Below, one piece after another: positions 23,815-33,841 of a stretch of 41,237 nucleotides of DNA (its first letter is position 1; each line of letters begins with the position of its first letter). Origin of the DNA: JAABRU01 sp964505535 (GTDB taxonomy: Bacteria > Desulfobacterota > Desulfobacteria > Desulfobacterales > Desulfococcaceae). The stretch spans positions 1-41,237 of the forward strand of contig CAZDIU010000009.1 in NCBI GenBank assembly GCA_964505535.1. The letters are read 5' to 3'. The notes beneath the pieces were generated by a model, which searched no databases, was not told the DNA's origin, and saw only the letters and a program-made list of their open reading frames with translations. A program made the position numbers and the translations under genes.

Positions 23815-26800
23815 ATGAACAGAAACATATTGTTGCTCCAAATACTTTTTCTGCTGCTTTTGCCGGTTTCCCTTTTTGCGGAAATCAGCCTGGGCGGCAG
23901 CATCGGAAATGCCGGACAGATCAGTCTCAAAGGCCCGGATTACCATATCCGGCCCGAATTCGGGCTGCAGCGCGGAGGCAATCTTTTTCACAGTTTTCTC
24001 CGTTTCGGCATCAGTGCCGGAGAGAGCGCAACCTTTTCCGGCCCCTCGTCTGTGCAGAACATCATCAGCCGTGTAACCGGCGGAGAAATATCCCGCATTG
24101 ACGGCCTGCTCCGATCCGCGATTGCGGGCGCGGATTTGTATTTTCTGAATCCGGCAGGTGTCATCTTCGGCTCCGGGGCTCAACTCGACATTGGCGGCTC
24201 CTTTCATGTCAGCACGGCAGACTGTCTGCGCATGGGAGAAAACGGACGATTTTACTCCCTGCCTGTGCAGGATGAAATCCTGTCTGTTGCACCGCCGGAA
24301 GCCTTTGGTTTTCTGGAGCAGCGTGTTTCTGACAATCCTGTTCAGGCAGCCATCTGTTTTGAAAATTCCCGCATGGATTTTTCCGGGAAAACCTTTTCCG
24401 TTATCGGCGGAGATATTCACATCACTGACCACTCCGGGCTTACAGTCAACGGGGGCCAACTGAATCTGGTGAGCACAGGATCCGCTGGTGAGGTGACACT
24501 CGGGTCCGAAGGCCCGGATCTTTCCGGTTTCAGCACCCTGGGAAATGTGCTTATTTCCGGAAGTGAGGAAGGCAGACCCTCGGAAATTGATGTGCGTTAC
24601 GGCAGCATTTACATTCGCAGCGGCAGTTTTGTCGCGGACAACAGCGGCATTTTTGCCGATATTCCCTATTTCGCGGAAGAGGTTTCCCCGGCTGTTTTTG
24701 ACATTCGCGCGCAAACCGTGGAACTGAAAAACGGTACGATTCTTTCCACAGACACCTTTGGACGCGCACACGGTGCGGATATGAATATCACAGCCTCGGA
24801 ATATGTGCAGATTTCCGCAGGCAAACTCCGGGTGGGTTCCATTGGTTCCAAAGCATCGGGAAATGCAGGTTCTCTGCATATTCAGGCTCCGGTCGTACAG
24901 ATGGAAGGCGGAACGGAAATCCAGAGTGAATCCAAGGGCAAATCAGCAGGAAATGCCGGAAATGTCCGTCTGGATGCGTTGGAAAGTCTTTCTGTTTCCG
25001 ACAGCTTCATAGACACCTATACCACCGGTGTGGGCAATGCCGGAAATGTCAGCATAAACGGGGGGGCGGTCGTGCTTGATGCCGGGACACAGATTCGGGC
25101 TTATACCCAAGGAAGCGGAAACGCGGGCGAAGTGAGCATTTCTGCCTCTGCATCTTTGGATTTGCTGGGAGATCCCGGTATCCGGACAGAAACCGCAGGG
25201 ACCGGAAATGCCGGACAGATACTGCTGAACGCACCTGTCATCCATTTGCAGGGCAATGCTGCGGTTTCTTCCTCTGCGGGATCAGCAGAAAATTCAGGAA
25301 ATGCAGGCACAATTTTCATGCAGGCAGATTCTCTCTTTCTCAGCGGAGAGAGCAGGGTAAGCACAGAAACGGGCGGCAGAGGATGGGCCGGTGATATTGA
25401 GAGTCAAACCCGAACCCTTGCAATGAACGGCGCTTCCCTGTCTTCTGCCAGCACCGCAGAATCCGGGGGCGGAGATGCGGGAACCATCACGGTTCGCGCG
25501 CAGGATTCCATTTTTCTGTCCAATGGCGCGCTGCTCAGCACCGATGCCGTGAGCGCGGGCGGCGGCAGTATCTTGGCAGAAGCCGGGAACCGAATCTCTT
25601 TGTCTGAAAGCGAAATTTCCACCAGTGTGCACAAAGGCACGGGAAACGGGGGGGACATTCGTATCGGCAATGCACAGACCGGCGAACCGGTTTTTGTCAC
25701 CCTCAACCACAGCCATGTCAAAGCCAATGCAGATGAGGGAGACGGCGGAGCAGTCTTTGTCATCACTCAAAATTACCTGAAATCCGCAGACAGCGCGGTT
25801 GAGGCATCCTCCCGGCGGGGAAATGACGGAACTGTGCGGATTGAATCGCCGGATACAGATATCAGCACGGGCATGAGCGGACTGCCGGAGGAGTATCCGG
25901 ATGCTTCCCAATGGGTGCAGACGCCCTGCGCGCAGCGATCCGCAGAAACTGTCAGCCGGTTTGTCATGGAAAGACGGGACGGAATTCCCCTTTCCTTTGA
26001 TGACTGGCATTCTTCCCATCTGCTGCTTGCCCATCATCATTTCTCCGCACATCCGGATGGAAAATGGCTGGTGCAGCTCCTTGAAAAAGGAGACTTTCCT
26101 GAAATCATCAGAGAATTGGCAAAAAAGGAAAGAACCATACCGGAGTCCGTGCTCCTGTCTGGGGCTTACAGTGCCACCGGATACTATGGCAAGGCCATGT
26201 CTGTGCTGGAAGAAAAGAAAACATACGCGGAACATACGGAAAATCTGTCATCCAAAGCCATGTTTTACAATGCCTTTGGTGATCTGCATCTGCTGATGGG
26301 AAACAGGAAAAAGGCGATAGAATCTGTCAGAGCCGCTCTGGAAGCTGCACGGGAAACAAAGGATTTTCTGATTATCGCGGGGATTCTCAATCAGTTGGGA
26401 ATTCTCCGTTCTGTAAACAGGGATTATGCGGGAGCAGTATCGGCCTGGGAAGAGGGACTCGCCCTTCTCCGGCAGTCAGAGAGGGGCAGGGAATTGCAGG
26501 CCGGGCTGATGATTAACATACTGCGGGCAGAGCAGCAGAGCGGGAGACAGGTTTCAGGTTTCAGGTTTCAGGAGATTGAAAATCTGTTTGGAATCATTGA
26601 GAAAAATCCGGATGACTGGCAAAAGGCTGGGGATTTGATCGCCTTGGCCATTCTTATGCTGAAGAATGCGAAGAAGACTGATACTCTTCCGGAATCGCTG
26701 CCTGTGATGCTTGAAAAGGCTGCGGGTATAGGAGAAAAAATTGGAAATCCGCAGATCATATCCTGGGCTTACGGCCTGACAGGACAGTATTGCGGTCGGA

Positions 26801-28236
26801 AAAAAGAGTATGCTGAGGCATTTTCCCACACCCGAAAGGCTGTATTTGCCGCAGATCAGGGCGATTATCCGGAAATCCTGTACCAGTGGCAGGGGCAGTT
26901 GGGAAAACTGTTCCGTGAGACAGGTGACAGGGACCAGGCCATTGCTGCCTGTGAACAGGCTGTTGAGACCCTGCATCCCATCCGCGCGGAATTTTTCACC
27001 GGGCTTCGGGATTCGCTCAGCGCATTTGCAGAGAGTGTAAAACCGGTTTATCTGGAACTGGTTTCACTCTATCTGGAAACCTCAGAACAGGCACATGAGC
27101 CTTCTGCAAAAGCAGCAGCGCTGAACAGCGCCAAAAAAACGGTGGAATCCCTGAAAACAGCCGAAGTGCAGGATTTTTTTCAGGATGAGTGCATCGCGGA
27201 GTTTGCTGCTCCGCAGGACAGGATTTCAGCCGCATCCGGCAAAACTGCGCTGCTGTATCCGATCCTGCTGGCAGATCGGCTGGTTCTGCTGCTGGATTTC
27301 TCTGAGCCCGGACAGAGCACTGACATGATTTATATCCCGGTGGAGGCAGATATTCCCGCGCTTGGCAAAAGCGTGAGACGCTTCCGGGAGGCTTTGGAAG
27401 ACGCGGATGAGGATTTCACAGAAGAAGCTGCCCGCCTTTATGACTGGCTGATTCGTCCGGCTGAAGCTGAACTTGCGGCAAGAAATATTGACACCCTGCT
27501 TGTTTCACCGGACGGGCCCCTGCGCATGATTCCTTTTGCTGCCCTGTATGACGGCGAGCGCTATCTGGTGGAAACCTGCGCGATTGGCACGATTCTTTCC
27601 GCCAGTCTTACGGATGTGCGGAAAAATGCAAGCACAGAAAAGAGGATTCTTCTCAACGGCCTGTCCGAGGGGAAGGAGAGTTTTTCCCCTCTGCCCCATG
27701 TGCGTATGGAACTGGAGAATATTCAAAGCCTTGTGAAAGGCAGGATGCTGATTGATGACAGTTTTACCGTCAGGAATCTGAAAACAGAACTCGGCAATGG
27801 GCAGTTTGCCTTTGTGCATATGGCCACTCATGCGGTTTTCGGCAGAAATTATGAGGAAAGTTTTTTGCTGACCTTTGACGGCAGACTGTCCATGAATCAA
27901 CTGGATCAGCTTGTTTTTTCTGAAAAATACAAAGGCAATCCTCTGGAACTGCTTACGCTGAGCGCGTGCGAGACCGCACTGGGGGATGAGCGCTCGGCTT
28001 TTGGTCTGGCCGGTGTCGCGCTTCGTTCCGGGGCCAAAAGTTCTCTGGGAACCCTGTGGAAAACCGATGATCAGGCTGCTTTTCTTACGGCTGAAGAATT
28101 TTACCGGCAGATGTCGGTTTCCGGACTGACAAAGGCAAAGGCCCTGCAAAAGGCCCAGATTCGGCTGATGCACGAGAAGAATTATGCACATCCCGCGTTC
28201 TGGTCTCCCTTTCTGCTCATTGGAAACTGGCTGTAG
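23815..28236 (+). CDS. Secreted TPS-domain / beta-helix / TPR / CHAT protease fusion
   Basis: The protein has 1473 residues. A Sec signal peptide (about 1-22, ending SLFA) is followed by a filamentous-haemagglutinin-type two-partner-secretion domain (to about 270), with NPAGVIFGSGAQLDIGG in place of the usual NPNG motif. A glycine- and serine-rich beta-helix region (about 270-700) comes next, then TPR-like helices (about 780-1070). The C-terminal CHAT domain is a caspase-like cysteine protease with His1339 (HMATHAVF) and Cys1385 (SACETA), both catalytic residues present. It would be exported across the outer membrane by a TpsB partner, but none is in the window. I chose the ATG at 23815, with AGGAG upstream and a perfect signal peptide after it. 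Three GGTTTCA heptamers are read in frame near residue 913. The target is unknown. Confidence 0.88.
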   Translation: MNRNILLLQILFLLLLPVSLFAEISLGGSIGNAGQISLKGPDYHIRPEFGLQRGGNLFHSFLRFGISAGESATFSGPSSVQNIISRVTGGEISRIDGLLRSAIAGADLYFLNPAGVIFGSGAQLDIGGSFHVSTADCLRMGENGRFYSLPVQDEILSVAPPEAFGFLEQRVSDNPVQAAICFENSRMDFSGKTFSVIGGDIHITDHSGLTVNGGQLNLVSTGSAGEVTLGSEGPDLSGFSTLGNVLISGSEEGRPSEIDVRYGSIYIRSGSFVADNSGIFADIPYFAEEVSPAVFDIRAQTVELKNGTILSTDTFGRAHGADMNITASEYVQISAGKLRVGSIGSKASGNAGSLHIQAPVVQMEGGTEIQSESKGKSAGNAGNVRLDALESLSVSDSFIDTYTTGVGNAGNVSINGGAVVLDAGTQIRAYTQGSGNAGEVSISASASLDLLGDPGIRTETAGTGNAGQILLNAPVIHLQGNAAVSSSAGSAENSGNAGTIFMQADSLFLSGESRVSTETGGRGWAGDIESQTRTLAMNGASLSSASTAESGGGDAGTITVRAQDSIFLSNGALLSTDAVSAGGGSILAEAGNRISLSESEISTSVHKGTGNGGDIRIGNAQTGEPVFVTLNHSHVKANADEGDGGAVFVITQNYLKSADSAVEASSRRGNDGTVRIESPDTDISTGMSGLPEEYPDASQWVQTPCAQRSAETVSRFVMERRDGIPLSFDDWHSSHLLLAHHHFSAHPDGKWLVQLLEKGDFPEIIRELAKKERTIPESVLLSGAYSATGYYGKAMSVLEEKKTYAEHTENLSSKAMFYNAFGDLHLLMGNRKKAIESVRAALEAARETKDFLIIAGILNQLGILRSVNRDYAGAVSAWEEGLALLRQSERGRELQAGLMINILRAEQQSGRQVSGFRFQEIENLFGIIEKNPDDWQKAGDLIALAILMLKNAKKTDTLPESLPVMLEKAAGIGEKIGNPQIISWAYGLTGQYCGRKKEYAEAFSHTRKAVFAADQGDYPEILYQWQGQLGKLFRETGDRDQAIAACEQAVETLHPIRAEFFTGLRDSLSAFAESVKPVYLELVSLYLETSEQAHEPSAKAAALNSAKKTVESLKTAEVQDFFQDECIAEFAAPQDRISAASGKTALLYPILLADRLVLLLDFSEPGQSTDMIYIPVEADIPALGKSVRRFREALEDADEDFTEEAARLYDWLIRPAEAELAARNIDTLLVSPDGPLRMIPFAALYDGERYLVETCAIGTILSASLTDVRKNASTEKRILLNGLSEGKESFSPLPHVRMELENIQSLVKGRMLIDDSFTVRNLKTELGNGQFAFVHMATHAVFGRNYEESFLLTFDGRLSMNQLDQLVFSEKYKGNPLELLTLSACETALGDERSAFGLAGVALRSGAKSSLGTLWKTDDQAAFLTAEEFYRQMSVSGLTKAKALQKAQIRLMHEKNYAHPAFWSPFLLIGNWL
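26550..26572 (+). repeat. In-gene GGTTTCA heptamer array in the CHAT gene
   Basis: Three tandem GGTTTCA units lie within the TPR region and are translated as VSGFRFQ. The same heptamer occurs inverted between genes at 28303-28335. Confidence 0.75.
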
Positions 28237-28289
28237 CAGACAACCAATTCAGTGCGCTGTGTCAGCTAAGGGAACATAAATTTGTTAAA

Positions 28290-28347
28290 ATACCGGTTTC
28301 AGGAAACAGACACTGAAACCTGAACACTGAAACCTCAAAACCGGTAT
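28290..28347. terminator. Hairpin between convergent genes, with GAAACCT repeats in the loop
   Basis: Arms ATACCGGTT (28290-28298) and AACCGGTAT (28339-28347) enclose repeats of ACTGAAACCTGA. It lies between the ends of two convergent genes and could terminate both. It also looks like a dispersed repeat with a heptamer array inside. Confidence 0.45.
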
Positions 28348-28366
28348 ATCAGCAATTTCCAAATTC

Positions 28367-31300
28367 CTAATCAGTTCTGATGGCAAAATTGTCACTTCTT
28401 CTGGTCAGATGGATATTGTAATACGGATCATTTTCAATATAATCTCTCCATTTTTCCTGCATAAACCGTCTTTCGTTTATGACACGCTGATATTTCTCCG
28501 GATTTTTTTCTTTGAGCATTTCCTCATTGTCATCACCCCGGCTGACAGATTCATGATGATACAGCAGCGCGCAGGGCGTATAAACCGCGCGATAACCCTT
28601 CTGCACAGCCTTGAGGCACAAATCCACATCACTGTAAGCAATTTTGAGATTGTCTTTGTCAAGCCCGCCCAGCTCCTCAAACACTTCTTTCCGCATCAGC
28701 AGGCACGCGGCTGTTACCGCACAGCAGTTGCGGATGACACTGGCCAGCCCGAAATAACCGTTGTCCAACACAGGAAAATGCTTGAACGCGTGGCTTGCTA
28801 TTCCCAGTCCCATGACAACACCCGCATGCTGAATGGTATTGTCCGGATACAGCAGTTTTGCCCCAACTGCCCCGACTTCTTTCCGCTGTGCCTGTTCCAC
28901 CATTGCAGTCAGCCATTCGGAAGAAATCACTTCCGTATCATTGTTGAGCATCAGGATGTATCTGCCATCGGCTTTTGTGACAGCAAAATTGTTCATATCG
29001 GAAAAATCAAATTCCCTGTCATAGTCAATCACCCGGATATTGTCAGACTGCTGTATCTGTTCCAGATATTCAATTGTGGAAGGCTCCCGGCTCTGATTGT
29101 TCACCAGCAGGATTTCATAATTGGGATAATCTGTTTTGTTCCGGATACTTTCCATGCAGTTCCGCAATAACTGAACCTGATCCCGGAACGGAATGATGAT
29201 GGACACTTTCTCTGCGTGAACAATGTTTCTTCTGACCCTGTAGGAACCGGTAAAGTGACCGTCAAGCACTTCCCCGGAAATTTCATTTCTTTCCAGATAA
29301 TCCTGCAAAGCTTTTTTTGCCGAAACATAGGCATAATTCTTGGCATCGGTTGTCGCGGCAGCAGAACCCGGAATTTTCCGCCAGTGATACAGAATTTTGG
29401 AAATATGGGCAATTTTTTCCGGACTGGTCTTTTCCGTGAATCTGAGGATCAGATCATAATCCTGGGAACCGTCATATCCGGCTCTGAATCCGCCAATGGC
29501 ATTTAACATATCCCGTCTGAAAATGGTAAAATGGCAGACATAATTCATGCTCAGCAGCAAATCAGGAGAATAATCCGGTTTGAAAAAAGGTTCGCACCGT
29601 TTTCCCTGCATATCCAGTTTGTCCTCATCACTGTATATCATATCCAAATGCGGATTCTGATTCAGCAGTCTGACATTTTCATACAGTGCATCCCGCGTGA
29701 GTTCATCATCATGATCCAGTGTGCCTGCAAATTCACCTGTTGCAGAACGCAGTGCTTCATTGTATGCAATGGACATGCCCTGATTTTTGGCAAAACAGGT
29801 CACCCTGATGCGTTTGTCTTTTTTTGCATACTTCTCCAATGTTTTCCGGATATGGGGCTTGGGGGAGGCATCATCCACAATGCAGAGTTCCCAATTCGGA
29901 TACAACTGACTGCGGACAGAATCTATGGCTTTTTCCAGCCAGATCTGATCCACATTGTACACCGGCATCAGAATGCTGATGACAGGTCTGTATGAAAAAT
30001 CAGCGATATTTCTTCGGATATGCTGCAGTTGTTCTTCAGAAAGAGAATGTTTCTTTATCCATCTGTCATAATCACTTTCCATCAGGTCTGCAATCACCGG
30101 GGTTTTGCTCTTTTTCAGATATGCTCTGCTTTTTGACAGAAAGGCTCTCAGACCTTCGCGTGTGAGTGTCAGCGCGGCCTTCTGCAGAAGCGGAACCCGG
30201 CCCAGCAGTTGGATATAAAATATCTTTCTGAACAGTTCTGCTGTTCGCCACACTTTGGAGTTTCTGATGTCCGCAATCTGGGCTTCGATATTGCGGATAT
30301 GGGTTTCTTTGGCATCTGTCAGAAAAGCATAGGTGTCTCTTTGGGAAGAAATATCAGCAATCTGTCTGTCTTTATCCGCAATGACAGTTTCAAGCTCATG
30401 CCTTGCAAGTTTAAGTTCCTGAATTTCTGATTCAAGATTTGTGATACGAGTATCTGCATCCTGAATTCGGCGTTCCAGATTCTCAATATCCTGATTTTGA
30501 TCCTGAATCTTCTTTTCAAGGTTATGAATAAAACGGTTTCTGTCTTCCACAACGGCATCCAGATTCCGGATATGAATCTCCTTGCTGTCAATCAGATCTC
30601 CGAGCTTTTTGATATGCCTTTCTTTTTCTTTCAGCAGGAAATCCAGATTGTCCGCATGCTGATTCCTGTCTCTGAGCAGGGTTTCCAGATTGCGGATGTG
30701 ATTTTCTTTGCTGCTGATTATACGTTCCAGATTGCTTACATGCTTTTTTCTTTCCTCCAGCGCGTTTTCAATATTGCGGATGGATATATTCTTATCTGAA
30801 ATCACATTCTCCAGATTGCGGATGTGCTGATTTTTTTCCTCTGCTGTCTTTGCCAGAAGAATTTCCTTTTCCCGAATATCCGATCTGAGGTATTCCACGC
30901 AGTCTTTGTATTCATCCCGCGGTGTATCCAATCTCAGCGCATCCAGCCGCGCCTGCATCTCAATTTTTCTTTCCACCTGCCGCTGTGATGCAAAAATCTG
31001 CGGATCATTTACCAGATGACGGTATCTCTCATGCACACGGCACAGGGTGGCAAGAAATTCCTGACGGTCTGCCAGTGTTTTGGAGGTCCTGTCTTCCCGT
31101 CTTGTATAGGCTGCGGTGATTTTCGGAATATGACAAAAATCATAATGAATGGAAAACCGTATCCACAAATCCCAGTCCTCATGGGAAGGCAGGTTTTCAT
31201 CAAACAGACCGCTTTGCGTGAGAATATCGCGGCAATGGACAATATTCAGTGTGCTGATGTAATTTGCTGCAAGCAGACGTCCGCGATCAAAATCTCCGGT

Positions 31301-32527
31301 CACCGCGTTTTTTTCTTCCACAGTCACATAGCGATCCGTTATCCATGTCTGGATTCTTTCATGAGAATCTGTGTAAGCCACTTTGTATTTTCCCTGTTCC
31401 AGAACCGAAACAAGGGTTTCCAGATGATCCGGATAATACACATCATCATCATCCAGATATGCAATATAAATTCCCTTGGCCGCGCGCAGAGCCGTGTTTC
31501 TGGCCGCAGAGATGCCCCGGTTTTCCTCATGCCGGATATAAATGATATTTCCGCGGGTGTTCAGGGCATTGAGCATATCAGCCACATCCTCTCCGCCGTC
31601 ATTTGCCACTATGATTTCAATCTTCGGCCAGGTCTGGGAAAGGACACTTTCCACTGCGGTTTTCAGCATGTCGGGCCGGTTATGCGTGGGAATTATGACG
31701 CTGACCAGCGGTGCGGATTCATCAGGAATCCTTTTCACAGGAACGGATTCGGCTGAAACACTGCCGATCCTGTCCGCAGAAGGCTGCATCTGCTGCATAT
31801 TCTCATAAAAAAAGGAAAGTATGCCCTTATCGCGAATCTGCTTTGCATGGCAGAGAAAAAAACCTTCGGCATGGCTCACTGCACTGGTCAGTGTCAGACT
31901 CCTGTATCGGTTCAGGGCAGACGTGAATTCACCGTAAGGTCTTTCTTTCAACTGACTGGCATAAACTGCCACGGCTTCATTTTTTTTGTCCAAAACCGGT
32001 GTAATATCCACCAGTGTGTTCACAAAAACCAGGGGCTGGCTCACTTCATAAAACGCAATGGAGAAATCACGGTCACAGGTTCGGGCATAATTTTCAGCCA
32101 CAAAAGCAGCAGCACGGTGATCCGGGTGCATTTCCAGCGGAGACGGCACATATACCAGTTCCGGCCTGTATTCTGCCATGAGGTCTGAAAATCTGTCTCC
32201 GGGTTCCCCGGCTTCCAAAGACGCATAAAGACTGCGATCCTCGTAAGACCAGAATTCCGTGTCAGTGACACCGAGACATCTGCATGCCTGCAAAGCCTCA
32301 TCGCGTCTGAGAGCAGTATATTCCTCTTTTTCCGCAGTTCCGGAAGAATCTCCTTTGGAACCATCGGTAAGAAAAACAATTTTCACCGGATCTCCGGACT
32401 GTGTGTGCTTGCAGATGCTGCCTCCGCAGCCCAGGGTTTCGTCATCCGGGTGGGGAGCCAGCACCAGCACTTTGGCCCCTGTCAGGTTTTGGGTGTGATA
32501 AGGAACTATTTTATCTTCGCTCAGCAT
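28367..32527 (-). CDS. PIG-L deacetylase fused to three GT2 glycosyltransferase domains with long coiled coil
   Basis: The protein has 1386 residues and no signal peptide or membrane segment, so it probably works on glycans at the cytoplasmic side. Residues 10-235 are a PIG-L/LmbE-type zinc deacetylase (HPDDETLGCGG, later HPDHRAA). Residues 272-500 are a GT2 domain (VSVIIPTHNRPD, YLDDDDVYY). Residues 545-750 are a coiled coil of about twelve 14-residue units of the type HIRNLExxIxDRN. Residues 845-1105 are a second GT2 domain (ISILMPVYNVD, LDHDDEL), and 1109-1370 a third (VSIIIPFRDQ, NNDTEV, with the C-terminal HHES). It probably builds a surface polysaccharide or a protein-linked glycan. The sugar and acceptor cannot be read from the sequence. 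It is not in an obvious glycan cluster. Confidence 0.88.
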   Translation of the reverse strand: MLSEDKIVPYHTQNLTGAKVLVLAPHPDDETLGCGGSICKHTQSGDPVKIVFLTDGSKGDSSGTAEKEEYTALRRDEALQACRCLGVTDTEFWSYEDRSLYASLEAGEPGDRFSDLMAEYRPELVYVPSPLEMHPDHRAAAFVAENYARTCDRDFSIAFYEVSQPLVFVNTLVDITPVLDKKNEAVAVYASQLKERPYGEFTSALNRYRSLTLTSAVSHAEGFFLCHAKQIRDKGILSFFYENMQQMQPSADRIGSVSAESVPVKRIPDESAPLVSVIIPTHNRPDMLKTAVESVLSQTWPKIEIIVANDGGEDVADMLNALNTRGNIIYIRHEENRGISAARNTALRAAKGIYIAYLDDDDVYYPDHLETLVSVLEQGKYKVAYTDSHERIQTWITDRYVTVEEKNAVTGDFDRGRLLAANYISTLNIVHCRDILTQSGLFDENLPSHEDWDLWIRFSIHYDFCHIPKITAAYTRREDRTSKTLADRQEFLATLCRVHERYRHLVNDPQIFASQRQVERKIEMQARLDALRLDTPRDEYKDCVEYLRSDIREKEILLAKTAEEKNQHIRNLENVISDKNISIRNIENALEERKKHVSNLERIISSKENHIRNLETLLRDRNQHADNLDFLLKEKERHIKKLGDLIDSKEIHIRNLDAVVEDRNRFIHNLEKKIQDQNQDIENLERRIQDADTRITNLESEIQELKLARHELETVIADKDRQIADISSQRDTYAFLTDAKETHIRNIEAQIADIRNSKVWRTAELFRKIFYIQLLGRVPLLQKAALTLTREGLRAFLSKSRAYLKKSKTPVIADLMESDYDRWIKKHSLSEEQLQHIRRNIADFSYRPVISILMPVYNVDQIWLEKAIDSVRSQLYPNWELCIVDDASPKPHIRKTLEKYAKKDKRIRVTCFAKNQGMSIAYNEALRSATGEFAGTLDHDDELTRDALYENVRLLNQNPHLDMIYSDEDKLDMQGKRCEPFFKPDYSPDLLLSMNYVCHFTIFRRDMLNAIGGFRAGYDGSQDYDLILRFTEKTSPEKIAHISKILYHWRKIPGSAAATTDAKNYAYVSAKKALQDYLERNEISGEVLDGHFTGSYRVRRNIVHAEKVSIIIPFRDQVQLLRNCMESIRNKTDYPNYEILLVNNQSREPSTIEYLEQIQQSDNIRVIDYDREFDFSDMNNFAVTKADGRYILMLNNDTEVISSEWLTAMVEQAQRKEVGAVGAKLLYPDNTIQHAGVVMGLGIASHAFKHFPVLDNGYFGLASVIRNCCAVTAACLLMRKEVFEELGGLDKDNLKIAYSDVDLCLKAVQKGYRAVYTPCALLYHHESVSRGDDNEEMLKEKNPEKYQRVINERRFMQEKWRDYIENDPYYNIHLTRRSDNFAIRTD

Positions 32528-32789
32528 GATTTCTCCGTTTTTTCATAAATAAGTGCAGTACTGCCGAAACTGCCCCGTGCCAAATACAAAAAAATTCTGC
32601 AAATGGCAATAGGCAATGTTGTCTGTTTTTCAGATTCCTGTATTTCAGATTCTATTTTTTATGAACAGTTTCATTGCACAAAACAGAGAAACCCGGGACA
32701 GTCCCATGCTTCTCTTGCAAACAGAGAAAATCTGCGGTATGTAGTTCCGGAAAATTTCAGAATCATTATTTTTTAAGGCGGAAAAATAT
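32528..32789. other. Divergent intergenic region between the glycosyltransferase gene and ltaE
   Basis: This AT-rich stretch of 262 bases should hold promoters for both flanking genes. No strong -35/-10 pair, palindrome or RNA element is evident. Confidence 0.4.
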
Positions 32790-33830
32790 ATGCTTACCGT
32801 TGATCTGCGTTCCGACACCCTTACCCGGCCCACTGAGGCCATGCGCAGGGCTATGGCTGAAGCTGAGGTGGGCGATGATGTGTTTGGGGAAGACCCCACA
32901 GTGAACCGTCTGGAGGAAATGGCGGCCCAACAGATGGGAAAAGAGGCAGCCCTGTTTGTGGCAAGCGGGACCATGGCAAACCTGGTGGCCCAGCTTACGC
33001 ACTGCGGCCGGGGCGATGAAAGCCTTCTGGGGGATCACTCCCATGTGTTTTACTATGAGCAGGGCGGATCTGCCGCGCTGGGCGGCATTCATCCCCGCAC
33101 AGTTCCCAATCTGCCGGACGGAAGCCTTGAGCTGAAAACCATTGAATCCGCAATCCGGTCTGAGGATATTCATTTTCCGCGCACCCGGCTGATTCTTTTG
33201 GAAAATACCCATAACCGGTGCGGCGGAGCGCCTTTGGATGCGGATTATATGAAATCTGCAGGGCGTCTGGCCCGGAAATACGGCCTGAAAATCCATGTGG
33301 ACGGTGCGCGCATCTTCAATGCTGCCGCGGCTCTGAAAACAGATGTCCGTAATCTGGCGGCAGATGCGGATTCCGTTTCTTTCTGCCTGAGCAAGGGGCT
33401 GGCGGCCCCGGTGGGTTCCCTGTTATGCGGAAACCGGGATTTTATAAAACAGGCCCGGCGGAACCGCAAACTGTTGGGCGGCGGAATGCGGCAGGCCGGG
33501 ATTCTCGCGGCAGCAGGCATTGTGGGTTTAACAGAAATGACCCAGCGTTTGGCAGAAGATCATGAACATGCGCGAAAACTGGCTCTGGGGCTTTCTGAAA
33601 TCAAAGGACTGTCCCTTGATCCCGGAACTGTCCGTACCAATATTGTGTATTTTGATCTGATCCGGGAAGATATGACATCACAGGATTTGGCAGAAAATCT
33701 GGCCGGATATGGTGTACGGGTGATTCCCCTGGGACCGGGAAAACGGCTCCGGGCTGTGACCCATTATCACATCACATCGCAGGACATTGATTATGCTCTG
33801 GAAATATTTCAGAAGATCATGGAAGGATAA
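32790..33830 (+). CDS. ltaE: Low-specificity L-threonine aldolase
   Basis: This cytoplasmic PLP enzyme cleaves L-threonine or L-allo-threonine to glycine and acetaldehyde. It has 346 residues, the usual length. It starts with DLRSDTLTRPT and has GDDVFGEDPT, the ASGTMANL segment and HVDGARIFNAA. The PLP-binding lysine is Lys202 in CLSKGLAAPVGS, followed by RKLLGGGMRQAG. All are typical of the family. The ribosome site is weak. The gene is first in a plus-strand run, and mtnA starts 11 bases after its stop, so the two are probably co-transcribed. Confidence 0.93.
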   Translation: MLTVDLRSDTLTRPTEAMRRAMAEAEVGDDVFGEDPTVNRLEEMAAQQMGKEAALFVASGTMANLVAQLTHCGRGDESLLGDHSHVFYYEQGGSAALGGIHPRTVPNLPDGSLELKTIESAIRSEDIHFPRTRLILLENTHNRCGGAPLDADYMKSAGRLARKYGLKIHVDGARIFNAAAALKTDVRNLAADADSVSFCLSKGLAAPVGSLLCGNRDFIKQARRNRKLLGGGMRQAGILAAAGIVGLTEMTQRLAEDHEHARKLALGLSEIKGLSLDPGTVRTNIVYFDLIREDMTSQDLAENLAGYGVRVIPLGPGKRLRAVTHYHITSQDIDYALEIFQKIMEG

Positions 33831-33841
33831 GAGAGAATATC

